NCBI RefSeq assembly: GCF_007164525.1
Contig: NZ_AP019791.1
Coordinates: 538,501 to 602,500 of the forward strand
Length of the DNA stretch: 64,000 nt
Direction of reading: 5' to 3'
Source of the DNA: Rubrobacter xylanophilus
GTDB taxonomy: Bacteria; Actinomycetota; Rubrobacteria; Rubrobacterales; Rubrobacteraceae
Positions within the stretch are counted from its first letter, which is position 1, and each line of letters opens with the position of its first letter. A program made the position numbers and the translations under genes. The notes beneath the pieces were generated by a model. The model made no database searches, was not told where the DNA came from, and worked only from the letters and a program-made list of their open reading frames with translations. Of the stretch, positions 43,868-50,760 are shown in pieces.

Positions 43868-44325
43868 AGCGCCGCGAGAAGCTGAAGAGGGGAGGCGTCC
43901 GCTTCTCCAAGTTCACGCTCGTGGGCCTGCTCAACGCCGCGGTGGACGTCGGGGCGCTCAATCTGCTCCTCTGGCTCGAGCCCACCCGCATCCCCTGGCA
44001 ACTTGCCCTCTACAACGGGGTGGCCCTCGTGCTCGCCAACGTCAACAGCTACGTGTGGAACTCCCGGTGGACCTTCAAGGGCCGCTCCCGGCACGGCCTG
44101 TGGCAGGGGGTCACCTTCGCCGGACAGGCGCTGGTCAACATCGGGATAAGCAGCGGGCTCTTCTGGCTGCTCGTGAGGCCCATCCTCCTGCACACCGAGG
44201 TGTCCACCTACCTCGCGGGCAACGCCGCCAAGGTCGTCTCCGTCGCCACCGCCTCCGTGGTGAGCTACTTCCTCATGCGCTACATAGTCTTCTCCCGTCG
44301 CCGGCCTTCCAGGGGGAGCTTGTAA
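43864..44325 (+). CDS. GtrA family membrane protein
   Basis: A 153-residue protein with four helices. FSKFTLVGLLNAAVDVGALNLLLW, NVNSYVWNSRWTFKG between helices 2 and 3, and SVVSYFLMRYIVFS at the end are GtrA family signatures. These proteins are thought to help move lipid-linked sugars across the membrane. The ATGA overlap with the glycosyltransferase indicates translational coupling. Its 3' end overlaps the -35 hexamer of the tRNA promoter. Confidence 0.9.
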   Translation: MKRREKLKRGGVRFSKFTLVGLLNAAVDVGALNLLLWLEPTRIPWQLALYNGVALVLANVNSYVWNSRWTFKGRSRHGLWQGVTFAGQALVNIGISSGLFWLLVRPILLHTEVSTYLAGNAAKVVSVATASVVSYFLMRYIVFSRRRPSRGSL

Positions 44326-44348
44326 GAGGCACGCCCGCGTGCTAAATT
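44320..44348 (+). promoter_or_regulatory. Promoter of the tRNA-Gly-Cys-Val cluster
   Basis: A -35-like TTGTAA at 44320-44325 and a -10-like TAAATT at 44343-44348 are separated by 17 nt. The -10 box ends 10 nt before tRNA-Gly. The promoter reads through all three tRNAs and, in the integrated state, into the mobile element. Confidence 0.6.
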
Positions 44349-44358
44349 ATTCCGGCAC

Positions 44359-44431
44359 GCGGACGTAGCTCAGCTGGTAGAGCATCACCTTGCCATGGTG
44401 AGGGTCGCGGGTTCGAATCCCGTCGTCCGCT
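44359..44431 (+). tRNA. tRNA-Gly (GCC)
   Basis: The acceptor stem GCGGACG pairs with CGTCCGC; the D arm, the anticodon stem TCACC/GGTGA with loop TTGCCAT (anticodon GCC), and the T arm GCGGG TTCGAAT CCCGT are all intact. CCA is not encoded. Confidence 0.95.
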
Positions 44432-44451
44432 CTGGCCACGGGCCATAACCT

Positions 44452-44522
44452 GGCGGCATGGCCGAGTGGTTAGGCAAGGGTCTGCAAAACCCTGTACCCC
44501 GGTTCGATTCCGGGTGCCGCCT
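44452..44522 (+). tRNA. tRNA-Cys (GCA)
   Basis: The acceptor stem GGCGGCA pairs with TGCCGCC; the anticodon stem AGGGT/ACCCT encloses the loop CTGCAAA (anticodon GCA), and the T arm CCCGG TTCGATT CCGGG is intact. It lies 20 bp after tRNA-Gly. Confidence 0.95.
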
Positions 44523-44544
44523 CTCGGGCCGTCGGGCGGAGTGT

Positions 44545-44616
44545 GGGCGATTAGCTCAGGGGGAGAGCGCTTCCTTGACGCGGAAGAGGTCAGTGGTTCG
44601 AATCCACTATCGCCCA
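44545..44616 (+). tRNA. tRNA-Val (GAC), integration target
   Basis: The acceptor stem GGGCGAT pairs with ATCGCCC; the anticodon stem CTTCC/GGAAG holds the loop TTGACGC (anticodon GAC), and the T arm AGTGG TTCGAAT CCACT is intact. Its 3' part, from the anticodon loop on, is duplicated at 51906-51950, which marks it as the attachment site of the integrative element. Confidence 0.96.
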
Positions 44617-44619
44617 CTC
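44575..44619 (+). repeat. attL: 45-bp direct repeat in tRNA-Val
   Basis: Identical to 51906-51950. It begins in the anticodon loop (TTGACGCGG) and runs 3 nt beyond the tRNA (CACTC). Homology stops sharply on both sides. The intact tRNA lies at this end, so the insertion restored the tRNA sequence. Confidence 0.95.
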
Positions 44620-44657
44620 TGAAAAAGCGCTGATTTGCAGGAAAAATTCAGCGAACG

Positions 44658-44693
44658 GCACAGAGGCCCCGGCTCGAACCGGGGCCTTTGTGC
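44658..44693. terminator. Strong hairpin just inside attL
   Basis: GCACAGAGGCCCCGG pairs with CCGGGGCCTTTGTGC around CTCGAA with one mismatch, a 15-bp arm. It could stop tRNA-operon transcripts entering the element or, on the other strand, end the hicBA transcript, where AATTTTT follows about 15 nt later. Confidence 0.55.
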
Positions 44694-44710
44694 AGCAACC
44701 GTGCAGCAAC
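44690..44710. repeat. Two direct repeats GTGCAGCAAC near attL (candidate integrase arm sites)
   Basis: GTGCAGCAAC occurs at 44690-44699 and 44701-44710, with an 11-bp period. The same decamer occurs three times at the same period near attR (51769-51800). A second shared sequence, TGATTTGCAGG, lies at 44631 and 51851, and a third, GCGGAGAATG, at 44711 and 51838. Such sets near both ends fit arm-type binding sites of a tyrosine integrase or excisionase. Confidence 0.7.
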
Positions 44711-44723
44711 GCGGAGAATGATC

Positions 44724-44918
44724 TCAGGGGGCCGGGATCCCCAGCTGCTCGCAGATCTTGCGTGCCGTGAGGTCGTCTATCTCCGTATGGCGCGGGACGC
44801 TGGTACGCTTGCCGGTGCGGGGTTCTGGTAGATGGAGTGCCTTCCGTTCCTTCTCTTCTCAAGATGCAGCCGTGCTTCTCAAGATGCAGCCGTGCTCGAT
44901 GAGCGCGCGGCGCTTCAA
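44724..44918 (-). pseudogene. hicA: Broken hicA toxin gene
   Basis: TTG 44918 opens KRRALIEH, overlapping the hicB stop (TTGA). The frame is then disrupted by a tandem duplication of about 20 bp (unit TCTCAAGATGCAGCCGTGCT on the plus strand, twice at 44857-44896), which causes an early stop. Beyond it, with further frame changes, come RHSIYQNP and then TSVPRHTEIDDLTARKICEQ ending GIPAP at 44724. The remnants contain the HicA dsRBD-like core, including the RHSIYQ catalytic-His region. The toxin is inactive as written. Confidence 0.85.
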
Positions 44919-45136
44919 ACTTCCAGGGTCTCGCGGATCACGCCTTCCTTGCCCTCAAGTTCATGCTCGGCATCCTCCCGCATGACCTCCAGCACGAGCT
45001 CTATCGCGTCCTTGAGGTTCTCCCGGGCTTCTTCGATGGTCCGCCCCTGCGTGATGGCCCCGGGAACCTCCGGGCAGGTGGCGACCCACCACCCGTCTTC
45101 CCCGCGCTCGAATATGGCCGTGAACGTCCCGTGCAT
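44915..45136 (-). CDS. hicB: HicB family antitoxin
   Basis: A 73-residue protein of the HicB partial-RNase-H fold. FTAIFERGEDGWWVATCPEVPGA and TQGRTIEEARENLKDAIELVLE are characteristic. It would neutralise HicA, whose gene downstream is broken, so it is now an orphan antitoxin. ATG 45136 follows AGGGAA; the GTG at 45160 would add eight residues. It has no obvious DNA-binding domain, so autoregulation may be absent. Retention without its toxin could protect against the element's second HicA or related toxins. Confidence 0.87.
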   Translation of the reverse strand: MHGTFTAIFERGEDGWWVATCPEVPGAITQGRTIEEARENLKDAIELVLEVMREDAEHELEGKEGVIRETLEV

Positions 45137-45196
45137 CTTTGTTTCCCTGTCGTTTCTCACGGTTTCTCAATCATTCATCGTAGCGCAAGGAGATGG

Positions 45197-46336
45197 TCAG
45201 CCGAGCGCCTCCTCGAGGGCTTTTGCGGCCTTCTCTTGCATATCCGGCAGAAGGTGGGAGTAGATGTCCAGGGTGATGGCGATAGAAGAATGCCCGAGCA
45301 TCTCCGAGACTATCTTCGGGTTTATGTCTTTGGAGAGCAGCAGGGTGGCGCAGGTGTGGCGCAGGTCGTGGAAGCGGATAGGCGGCAGCCCTGCCCGCTT
45401 CAGTAGCGGCTTGAAGGAGCGGTTGCGCAGGTTGGAGGGGTTGATGATGGTGCCGGTCTCCGTGGCGAAGACGAGCCCGCCGGGCTCGTAGAGGGACCCC
45501 ATCCGCTCCATCTCCTCCAGCTGGCGGGAGAGGTGGGCCCTGAGCGCGGCGGCGGCACCGGACGTGAGCCGGATGGTGCGCCGGCTCTTCTTTGTCTTTG
45601 TCTCCCCAAGGATGAAGGATCCGTTCGCCTGGGTGAGGGTGCGCCGGACACGCAACAGGCCGCGCTCCAGGTCTACATCCTCCCACTCGAGGGCCAGGAG
45701 TTCTCCCATGCGCATCCCGGTGGAGAGGGCGAGCACGTAGAGGGCTTCCAGCCTGTCTCCACGGGCGGCTTCCAAAAAGCGGCGGGCCTCCTCTTCTGTG
45801 AGAGGGTTGATCTCTTCCCGGTGGATCTTGGGCAGCTTCATCCCGGAGGCCACGTTGCGTGGTATGAGACCATCGGAGACGGCCTGGGAGAGCGCCTTGT
45901 GCAAGACGACGTGCAGCTTGTGCACCGTGGCGGCACTGAGTCCGGAGTCCAGCCGCTCCCGGTAGAACCAGCGCAGGTGAGCGGGGCTCAGGTCCTTCAG
46001 CTTGATCCGTCCAAGAGCGGGCTTTATGTGGGGATGTATGGCAAAGCCGTACCCCTCGAAAGTGCTCCGGCGCACCGTATCCTCTACGTCTCTCAGCCAA
46101 CGGTCCAGATATTCCCCGACCGTGAGGTTGCCGGCCTCGAAGATGAGCCCGTCCGCACGCTGGCTGAGGGCTTTGGCGAGTTTCTCGGAGACTTCCTTGC
46201 GGGTCTTACCGGAGACATATCGCCTCTTGGGACCCTCCGCCGTGTGCACGAAGTAGGCCCCGCGGTAGCCTTTTACCCTGCCGCTTCTGTCCCTTACGGG
46301 GTAGACAGAACCCTCTCCGTTACCTCTTTTGCCCAT
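45197..46336 (-). CDS. int: Tyrosine recombinase/integrase
   Basis: A 379-residue phage-type integrase. An N-terminal arm-binding domain (GNGEGSVYPVRDRSGRVKGYRG, then an AP2-like region to about residue 65) and a SAM-like core-binding domain (LTVGEYLDRWLRDVEDTVR, about 70-160) precede the catalytic domain. Catalytic residues are Arg in STGMRMGEL (about 208), the HDLRHTCAT box (about 321), His of MLGHSS and Tyr of DIYSHL (about 355). It should integrate the element at tRNA-Val. AAGGAGGAG precedes ATG 46336. It is the first long gene inside attL, as expected. Confidence 0.95.
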   Translation of the reverse strand: MGKRGNGEGSVYPVRDRSGRVKGYRGAYFVHTAEGPKRRYVSGKTRKEVSEKLAKALSQRADGLIFEAGNLTVGEYLDRWLRDVEDTVRRSTFEGYGFAIHPHIKPALGRIKLKDLSPAHLRWFYRERLDSGLSAATVHKLHVVLHKALSQAVSDGLIPRNVASGMKLPKIHREEINPLTEEEARRFLEAARGDRLEALYVLALSTGMRMGELLALEWEDVDLERGLLRVRRTLTQANGSFILGETKTKKSRRTIRLTSGAAAALRAHLSRQLEEMERMGSLYEPGGLVFATETGTIINPSNLRNRSFKPLLKRAGLPPIRFHDLRHTCATLLLSKDINPKIVSEMLGHSSIAITLDIYSHLLPDMQEKAAKALEEALG

Positions 46337-46377
46337 AAAACTTACTCCTCCTTTCGTATCGTCCCTTCACAGATGCT

Positions 46378-46563
46378 TCATGGCGGCTCTATCCCCAGAT
46401 CCCGGCAGATCTTCCTGGCCAGGTTGTTGGCTATCTCGGTGTGGCGGGGGACGGCCGCACTTCGCCCGTTCTCGCGGTGGATGTAGATCGTGTGTCGGCC
46501 CCCCTCGCGGTAGAACTCCCCACCATGGGCTTTGATGTGGTCTATGAGCGCCCGGCGCTTCAA
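46378..46563 (-). CDS. hicA: HicA family toxin (mRNA interferase)
   Basis: A 61-residue intact HicA: KRRALIDHIKAHGGEFYREGGRHTIYIH in pieces, with the catalytic His in GRHTIYIH, and a C-terminal PRHTEIANNLARKICRDLGIEPP helix. It would cleave mRNA when free of its antitoxin. It starts at TTG 46563, overlapping the stop of the XRE-HicB gene as TTGA, with the antitoxin first. This reversed hicB-hicA order with a tight overlap is the same in both modules of the element, which suggests they are related. Confidence 0.9.
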   Translation of the reverse strand: MKRRALIDHIKAHGGEFYREGGRHTIYIHRENGRSAAVPRHTEIANNLARKICRDLGIEPP

Positions 46564-46988
46564 GAGCCGATCGGCTCCCTTACCACATCCCTGCCCTCGA
46601 ACTCCGTCCTGGTTAGCTCCCGGTTGGCCAAAAGTATGTCCTCAAGCGCCTCACGCAGAGCCTCCCGGCACTCGTCCAGGGTGCGCTCCTGGGCGTTGGG
46701 GCCGGGCAGTTCCTCTACGAACCCTATCCACCAATCCCCATCTCTCATGTAGACGGCGGTGAACGGTCCATCGGCCAGCTTCTCGCGCCTCGAGCTTCTT
46801 CCCAGAAGCTCTCCCACCTCCAGACCCAGAGCCGCCGCCAGCTTGCGCACCGTCCTCGGCTGCAGCGATCTCTCTCCGGCCTCCGCGTCTGCGATGGTTG
46901 CCCTCGAAACGCCCGAGCGTTCCGCGAGCTCCATCTGTGACAGCCCTGCTAGTATCCGCGCCTCTCTCAGATGAGGCGTCTTCGGCAT
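46560..46988 (-). CDS. hicB: HicB-like antitoxin with N-terminal XRE helix-turn-helix
   Basis: A 142-residue fusion. Residues about 8-62 are an XRE helix-turn-helix (LREARILAGLSQMELAERSG, SRATIADAEAGERSLQPRTVRKLAAAL in pieces). Residues about 73-135 are a HicB domain (FTAVYMRDGDWWIGFVEELPGPN, ERTLDECREALREALEDILL). It should bind HicA through the C-terminal part and repress its own promoter through the N-terminal one. In well-known HicB proteins the DNA-binding part is at the C-terminus, so this order is notable. ATG 46988 has AAAGGAGG 6 nt upstream. Confidence 0.88.
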   Translation of the reverse strand: MPKTPHLREARILAGLSQMELAERSGVSRATIADAEAGERSLQPRTVRKLAAALGLEVGELLGRSSRREKLADGPFTAVYMRDGDWWIGFVEELPGPNAQERTLDECREALREALEDILLANRELTRTEFEGRDVVREPIGS

Positions 46989-47016
46989 CTAGTCCTCCTT
47001 TGACCGTTTCAGAACA

Positions 47017-47045
47017 ACTATGTACTATATAGCTTACACAAACAA
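47017..47045 (-). promoter_or_regulatory. Promoter of the XRE-HicB/HicA operon
   Basis: On the minus strand a -35-like TTGTTT (47045-47040) and a -10-like CATAGT (47022-47017) are 17 nt apart, giving a leader of about 22 nt before ATG 46988. The spacer holds the palindrome CTATATAG flanked by TGTA and TTACA, a candidate operator for the XRE domain. Confidence 0.5.
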
Positions 47046-47105
47046 GTCTAGCACGAGACAACAAAGGAGTGAAAGGAGTGAGGATGAGTCCCGCGAGCGC
47101 AAGGG

Positions 47106-47489
47106 CTACGAAGTCGCCCTTCCGTTCGCACGGCTCCCCAGGAGCTCCTCCAGCTCCTCGATGCGGTGCTCGAGCTCCTCGGTCTCCTTGATCTTTCGCT
47201 CCGTCTCGACGCCGCGCAGGTAGACGTTCAATATCTGGGAGACGATCGAGCCTACCTTGGGATCCAGTCGGCCCTCCTCCACGTCTTTTGCGAGCCTGAG
47301 AAGATGTGCCTTCACGTCCTGGATCTCTTTGTTCGTACGGCCCCGGCCGCCACGCCGGCCGGCCTTTGATGCCGCCATGCGGCGTCTATCGGAGTTTGCC
47401 GGATCGTGCCACCAACAGTACGTTTGCGGTGCCTCGACGGTAACCGTACACCGGCTACCATCCCGCTTTATGCCCGAGCATCGAGCCAA
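47106..47489 (-). CDS. Hypothetical element protein with N-terminal Cys/His motif, 127 aa
   Basis: The N-terminus ARCSGIKRDGSRCTVTVEAPQTYCWWHDP has a Cys-Cys-Cys-His pattern that looks like a small zinc site found in phage and element proteins, as far as I recall. It is followed by basic RRGGRGRTNKEIQDVKAHLLRLAKDVEEG and a C-terminal coiled coil (RKIKETEELEHRIEELEELL). TTG 47489 lies just after the stop of the gene upstream and is preferred; ATG 47519 would overlap it. It could bind nucleic acid. No function is assigned. Confidence 0.7.
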   Translation of the reverse strand: MARCSGIKRDGSRCTVTVEAPQTYCWWHDPANSDRRRMAASKAGRRGGRGRTNKEIQDVKAHLLRLAKDVEEGRLDPKVGSIVSQILNVYLRGVETERKIKETEELEHRIEELEELLGSRANGRATS

Positions 47490-47493
47490 TAGC

Positions 47494-47706
47494 CTAAGAC
47501 CCCTCCCCCTCTTTCTCATCCCAGCGCACGACTATGACGGTCGGGGTGCGGCCGCACACCGGGCACGCAGAGATGTCCTCGCTCTCGCCCGGGTCGTCTT
47601 CCCAAACGACCTCGATGCCGGACCCGCTGGGCCCGCACGCCGGGCACTCAGCGCCGAGCTTTTCCTCGAGCCGCTTCAGTCTGTCCAAGTTGCGTCTAGT
47701 GCTCAA
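47494..47706 (-). CDS. Hypothetical zinc-ribbon-like protein, 70 aa
   Basis: A small protein with an N-terminal helix (RRNLDRLKRLEEKLGAE) and paired CPAC and CPVC motifs at about residues 21-24 and 48-51, which form a probable zinc ribbon. It starts at TTG 47706 overlapping the primase stop (TTGA), so it is translated from the same mRNA. It could be an accessory to the primase, but this rests only on position. Confidence 0.7.
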   Translation of the reverse strand: MSTRRNLDRLKRLEEKLGAECPACGPSGSGIEVVWEDDPGESEDISACPVCGRTPTVIVVRWDEKEGEGS

Positions 47707-50402
47707 AATAGCTCATCTCCCGTCTTCATCACTTCCGCGATCGCCCAATCCTCGCTCATGCCCTCGTGGACCAGGCGCCATACGCGCCGCCAGCAGTCCT
47801 CACACTGCCGCACCCCGTGCGCGCGGCAGCACGGGTCTTTCGCTGAGGACAGCGTGCTATCGCTCGAAGAAATTGTCTCAACCGGTCTGTGTGCTGAAGC
47901 CCCACGCGCGGGGACGGCGGTTGCTTCGTATTTTTCTCCAGAAATGATTCCACTGTCTCCACTGATTCCACAACCCGCGTGTTTATCGGCATTTCGTGTG
48001 GGATTAGCGGTGGAATTAGAACCGGGTGTGGAATTAGAGGTGGAATCAGCGGGGCGTTTAATTCCACTCGAAAAAGGCTTATCTTCGCGGGATTCTCCCG
48101 GGGTGGAATTAGTGGAATCATCTGTGGGGAACTTTCGGAGTGTTATCTCGGTGGCTTTTCTGGTGTCCCGGCGGCTAGCCTGGATTCCGACCACGGCCAA
48201 AAGCGGCAGCACTTCTTTGATGCGCCGCCACAACCACCGGGCGCTCTTGGGCCACGCTTTGTCCCTGGTTATGGAGATGCCAAGACCATCCGCTACCTCT
48301 TCGAGCTGCTTGTGCAGCTCGGATGCGGGAGCGGTGTGCTCGTCTTTGTCTTCCATGAACTTGATGATCGCCTGCGCGACCGGCGAGCCATCGAGCGTGG
48401 ATTGGTTCTGAGCCCGGACGATCTCGTCCCAGTCCGTGAGGAACTGCTCCGCTCCCCAGCCCAGCACCTCGTAGACCGCCGCCGCGTACTCTCCCCAGTC
48501 CGCAAGTCTCGGCCTTCGAGACAATTTTGTCTGCGGCTTTGCGGCTAATGCCAGCGCCAGCGTGTCGAAGAGGGCGCCGAGCAGCCGTGGGTGCAGACGC
48601 TCGAACTCCTCCCAGAGCGCGTCTTCGGTTTTGCGCTCGGCGTCCGGGATCCGGTCCAGCTCGATGACGAGCGAGCGGTCCAGCACGTCCCCCCGCTCGG
48701 TGGGCACGTTGATGCCGTTCAAAAGCACGGCGCGGCGCATCTCGTAGATCACGTCCTCATCGTCGCTGTAGAGCCGCCGCTTCGAGTCCGCCTCACCGGT
48801 CACGAGGCGGCACATCGTGTCCGCCGCCCACTCGGGCATGCCGGACTGGTTGTCGAGCGTCACGATGAACGCGTGCGCCGCTTTCTGGAGGAAGTCGCGA
48901 GGATCCAACCGCACGGCTTCTGGCGCTGTGGGATCCAGGAACCGCTTTACCAGCCTCGATGCCGTGCTCTTCCCCGCGCCCATCACGCCGGTGGCAAGCA
49001 GGATAGGCCTAGCCACGTGCGGCAGCGCCAGTGTGATTAAGTAGGCGGTGTAGAGCCTCAGATCCCGCTCTCCGCTCAGCCGGATGAAGCGCTTCAAGTC
49101 CTCGAGGCCTCCGCCACGCACCGGATCCGGCAGCGGCTTGAGGTTCGGGTAGTGCCGGAAGAGCACCGGCGCATCGCTCACGATCTCCCACTTCCCGGCG
49201 CTCACCTTCACCACGCGTCCGGGTGCGAGCTCGTAGTAGAGCCCCCCCTCGTGCCACGCCGCCCGGACGTGCAGCTCTCTGACGTTGCCGGAGAACTCGG
49301 CATGCGCCGCGAGCGTTCCTGCAGCGGTCTTCAAGTACTCGCCGGAGACCGAGCGCTGCTCTTCTTTCCACATCAACCCCCGGAGCCAGCCGTAGCAGCG
49401 GCTCGTGAGCGCCACCGGCTCCCCGTCCACCAGCGCGTGCGGGGCGCCGTGCTGGTCGCAGAAGAGCTCCTGCACATCCTCGAGCGCGTAGGCTATGAGC
49501 CTGTCCGCCTGGTTGCGGCGCTCTTCCTTCTCCTGCTTCTCCCCGTGATAGCCGTTCCTCTCCGCCGGTGTGTAGAACTCCGTCTTGCCAGCGAGGGCCT
49601 CCGCGATCGTCCGTGTGCGGTAGTCTTCACGCTCCCACTTCTCGCGGAAGAGCCTGGACTGCCGGAAGAGACGATCGATCCTCGCAGCGTCTCCGTTGCA
49701 CCAGAACGCCAACATCCCGCACAGCGCAAGGTCCGCTTCACTGGGAGAGCGGTAATCGCTCGTATCACCACGCCAGAGCTTGCGGAACTTCTCTCCGTTC
49801 TTGGCCTCACTCGCACGCCGGATTATCTCGGCGTCGCTGAGACCTCCAGGATCGCTCACAGGAGCCACCGTAACGCCTCCGTGGCCGTTCATATCCCTGG
49901 CGCCGAACACGCGCTCCAGGACGCGCTCAAGCTCTCTCTGACGCGGCTCTATCGTCTGCGGGGTGTCGGGGAGATGGCGTCCTGTGATTGTGAAGTACCG
50001 GCCCTGGTCGTAGACCTCGAACCGGCCCTTGCGGCGCTTCTCTTTCGGCAACCGGGCCCGGAGCAGGATGTGCACGCCGGTGCCGGACGGAGAGATCTCC
50101 GTGTAAGAGTCCAGCTCTTCGATGATCTCTTGTGCCCACCCCTCGATCGAACCGTCTTTGATGCAGCTATCGATGTCAATGCCGCAGAGATCGTCTTCGG
50201 CGGTGAACACGAAACCCACGCCGTCATATCCGCGTGCTTTAGCAGCCCGCACCGCTTCGGCGTAAGTGCTCCAGCTCGTGGGATCCGTGGAGCTCGCAAG
50301 CCTCCCCGACACCGGCGCGTAAGGAACCTTCGCCTGTCTGCCGTCGCGCTCCTCGTAGCGCCAGCACACCCACTGCCTCAAGTTTTGTACGTCTGGTATC
50401 AT
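47703..50402 (-). CDS. Primase-polymerase/helicase replication protein
   Basis: An 899-residue protein. The N-terminal 150 residues (WVCWRYEERDGRQAKVPYAP, GYDGVGFVFTAEDDLCGIDIDSC, SYTEISPSGTGVHILL, GRYFTITGRHLP) fit archaeo-eukaryotic-type primase-polymerases of the NrS-1/plasmid RepPP kind, with the catalytic acidic DID triplet. A linker follows, and then an SF3/AAA+-like ATPase with Walker A GVMGAGKST near residue 472. The C-terminus (about 760-860) is a low-complexity NST-rich segment whose DNA holds nine repeats. The protein ends with CCRAHGVRQCEDCWRRVW, a possible zinc site. It should initiate replication of the excised element. ATG start. Confidence 0.85.
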   Translation of the reverse strand: MIPDVQNLRQWVCWRYEERDGRQAKVPYAPVSGRLASSTDPTSWSTYAEAVRAAKARGYDGVGFVFTAEDDLCGIDIDSCIKDGSIEGWAQEIIEELDSYTEISPSGTGVHILLRARLPKEKRRKGRFEVYDQGRYFTITGRHLPDTPQTIEPRQRELERVLERVFGARDMNGHGGVTVAPVSDPGGLSDAEIIRRASEAKNGEKFRKLWRGDTSDYRSPSEADLALCGMLAFWCNGDAARIDRLFRQSRLFREKWEREDYRTRTIAEALAGKTEFYTPAERNGYHGEKQEKEERRNQADRLIAYALEDVQELFCDQHGAPHALVDGEPVALTSRCYGWLRGLMWKEEQRSVSGEYLKTAAGTLAAHAEFSGNVRELHVRAAWHEGGLYYELAPGRVVKVSAGKWEIVSDAPVLFRHYPNLKPLPDPVRGGGLEDLKRFIRLSGERDLRLYTAYLITLALPHVARPILLATGVMGAGKSTASRLVKRFLDPTAPEAVRLDPRDFLQKAAHAFIVTLDNQSGMPEWAADTMCRLVTGEADSKRRLYSDDEDVIYEMRRAVLLNGINVPTERGDVLDRSLVIELDRIPDAERKTEDALWEEFERLHPRLLGALFDTLALALAAKPQTKLSRRPRLADWGEYAAAVYEVLGWGAEQFLTDWDEIVRAQNQSTLDGSPVAQAIIKFMEDKDEHTAPASELHKQLEEVADGLGISITRDKAWPKSARWLWRRIKEVLPLLAVVGIQASRRDTRKATEITLRKFPTDDSTNSTPGESREDKPFSSGIKRPADSTSNSTPGSNSTANPTRNADKHAGCGISGDSGIISGEKYEATAVPARGASAHRPVETISSSDSTLSSAKDPCCRAHGVRQCEDCWRRVWRLVHEGMSEDWAIAEVMKTGDELF
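47945..48120. repeat. Nine-copy GTGGAATYA repeat cluster (candidate iterons/origin)
   Basis: The 9-mer GTGGAATTA/GTGGAATCA occurs at 47998 (one mismatch), 48010, 48028, 48040, 48103 and 48112 on the plus strand, and at 47945, 47963 and 48059 on the minus strand. The two orientations encode different peptides (NST versus SGI), so the repeats reflect the DNA, not the protein. The cluster is A+T-rich for this genome and lies in the 3' end of the replication gene, as origins do in lambda and several plasmids. Confidence 0.7.
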
Positions 50403-50482
50403 TACCCCGTGTCCTCGAAAGCGCGGGCGGGTGGTAGCCCCGCCCCGTTTGCCTCGTGCTTCAAAACAAGATCCTTACCTCT

Positions 50483-50683
50483 TCACTTTCGCGAGTTTTC
50501 CGCGACACGCTCTTCCATGAACTCGCGCAAGCTTGGAAGATGAATCCGCACACTCCGCCCGACACGCGCGCTCTTGATCTCGCCGGAAGAAACGTATCGC
50601 CATAATGTCGTGTGAGAGAGCCCGGAGTATCGCTCAGCATCTGGATAGCTGATCCACTCCCTCAGAATTTGGTTTTCTTGCAC
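50483..50683 (-). CDS. xis: Excisionase-like helix-turn-helix protein
   Basis: A 66-residue MerR-like winged helix of the excisionase/AlpA kind: WISYPDAERYSGLSHTTLWRYVSSGEIKSARVGRSVRIHLPSLREFMEE in sections, covering the recognition helix and wing. It probably bends DNA at the att sites to direct excision, or regulates the replication gene 80 bp downstream. The start is GTG 50683 with AAAGGAGC 7 nt upstream. Confidence 0.85.
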   Translation of the reverse strand: MQENQILREWISYPDAERYSGLSHTTLWRYVSSGEIKSARVGRSVRIHLPSLREFMEERVAENSRK

Positions 50684-50760
50684 ATCAGCTCCTTTCCTGG
50701 CTTTTCTTGATGTTGTGTGAGAGAATAAGCGTTGAACTACTTACACACAGGAGTGTTCAA
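50684..50760. promoter_or_regulatory. Divergent promoter region between xis-like gene and unknown gene
   Basis: A 77-bp A+T-rich gap. TTGTGTGAG at 50713-50721 and CTTACACACA at 50742-50751 form an interrupted inverted repeat, a candidate operator. The octamer CTTACACA also occurs in the XRE-HicB promoter at 47033-47040, so one regulator might act on both. AGGAG at 50751-50755 serves the rightward gene. Confidence 0.45.
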
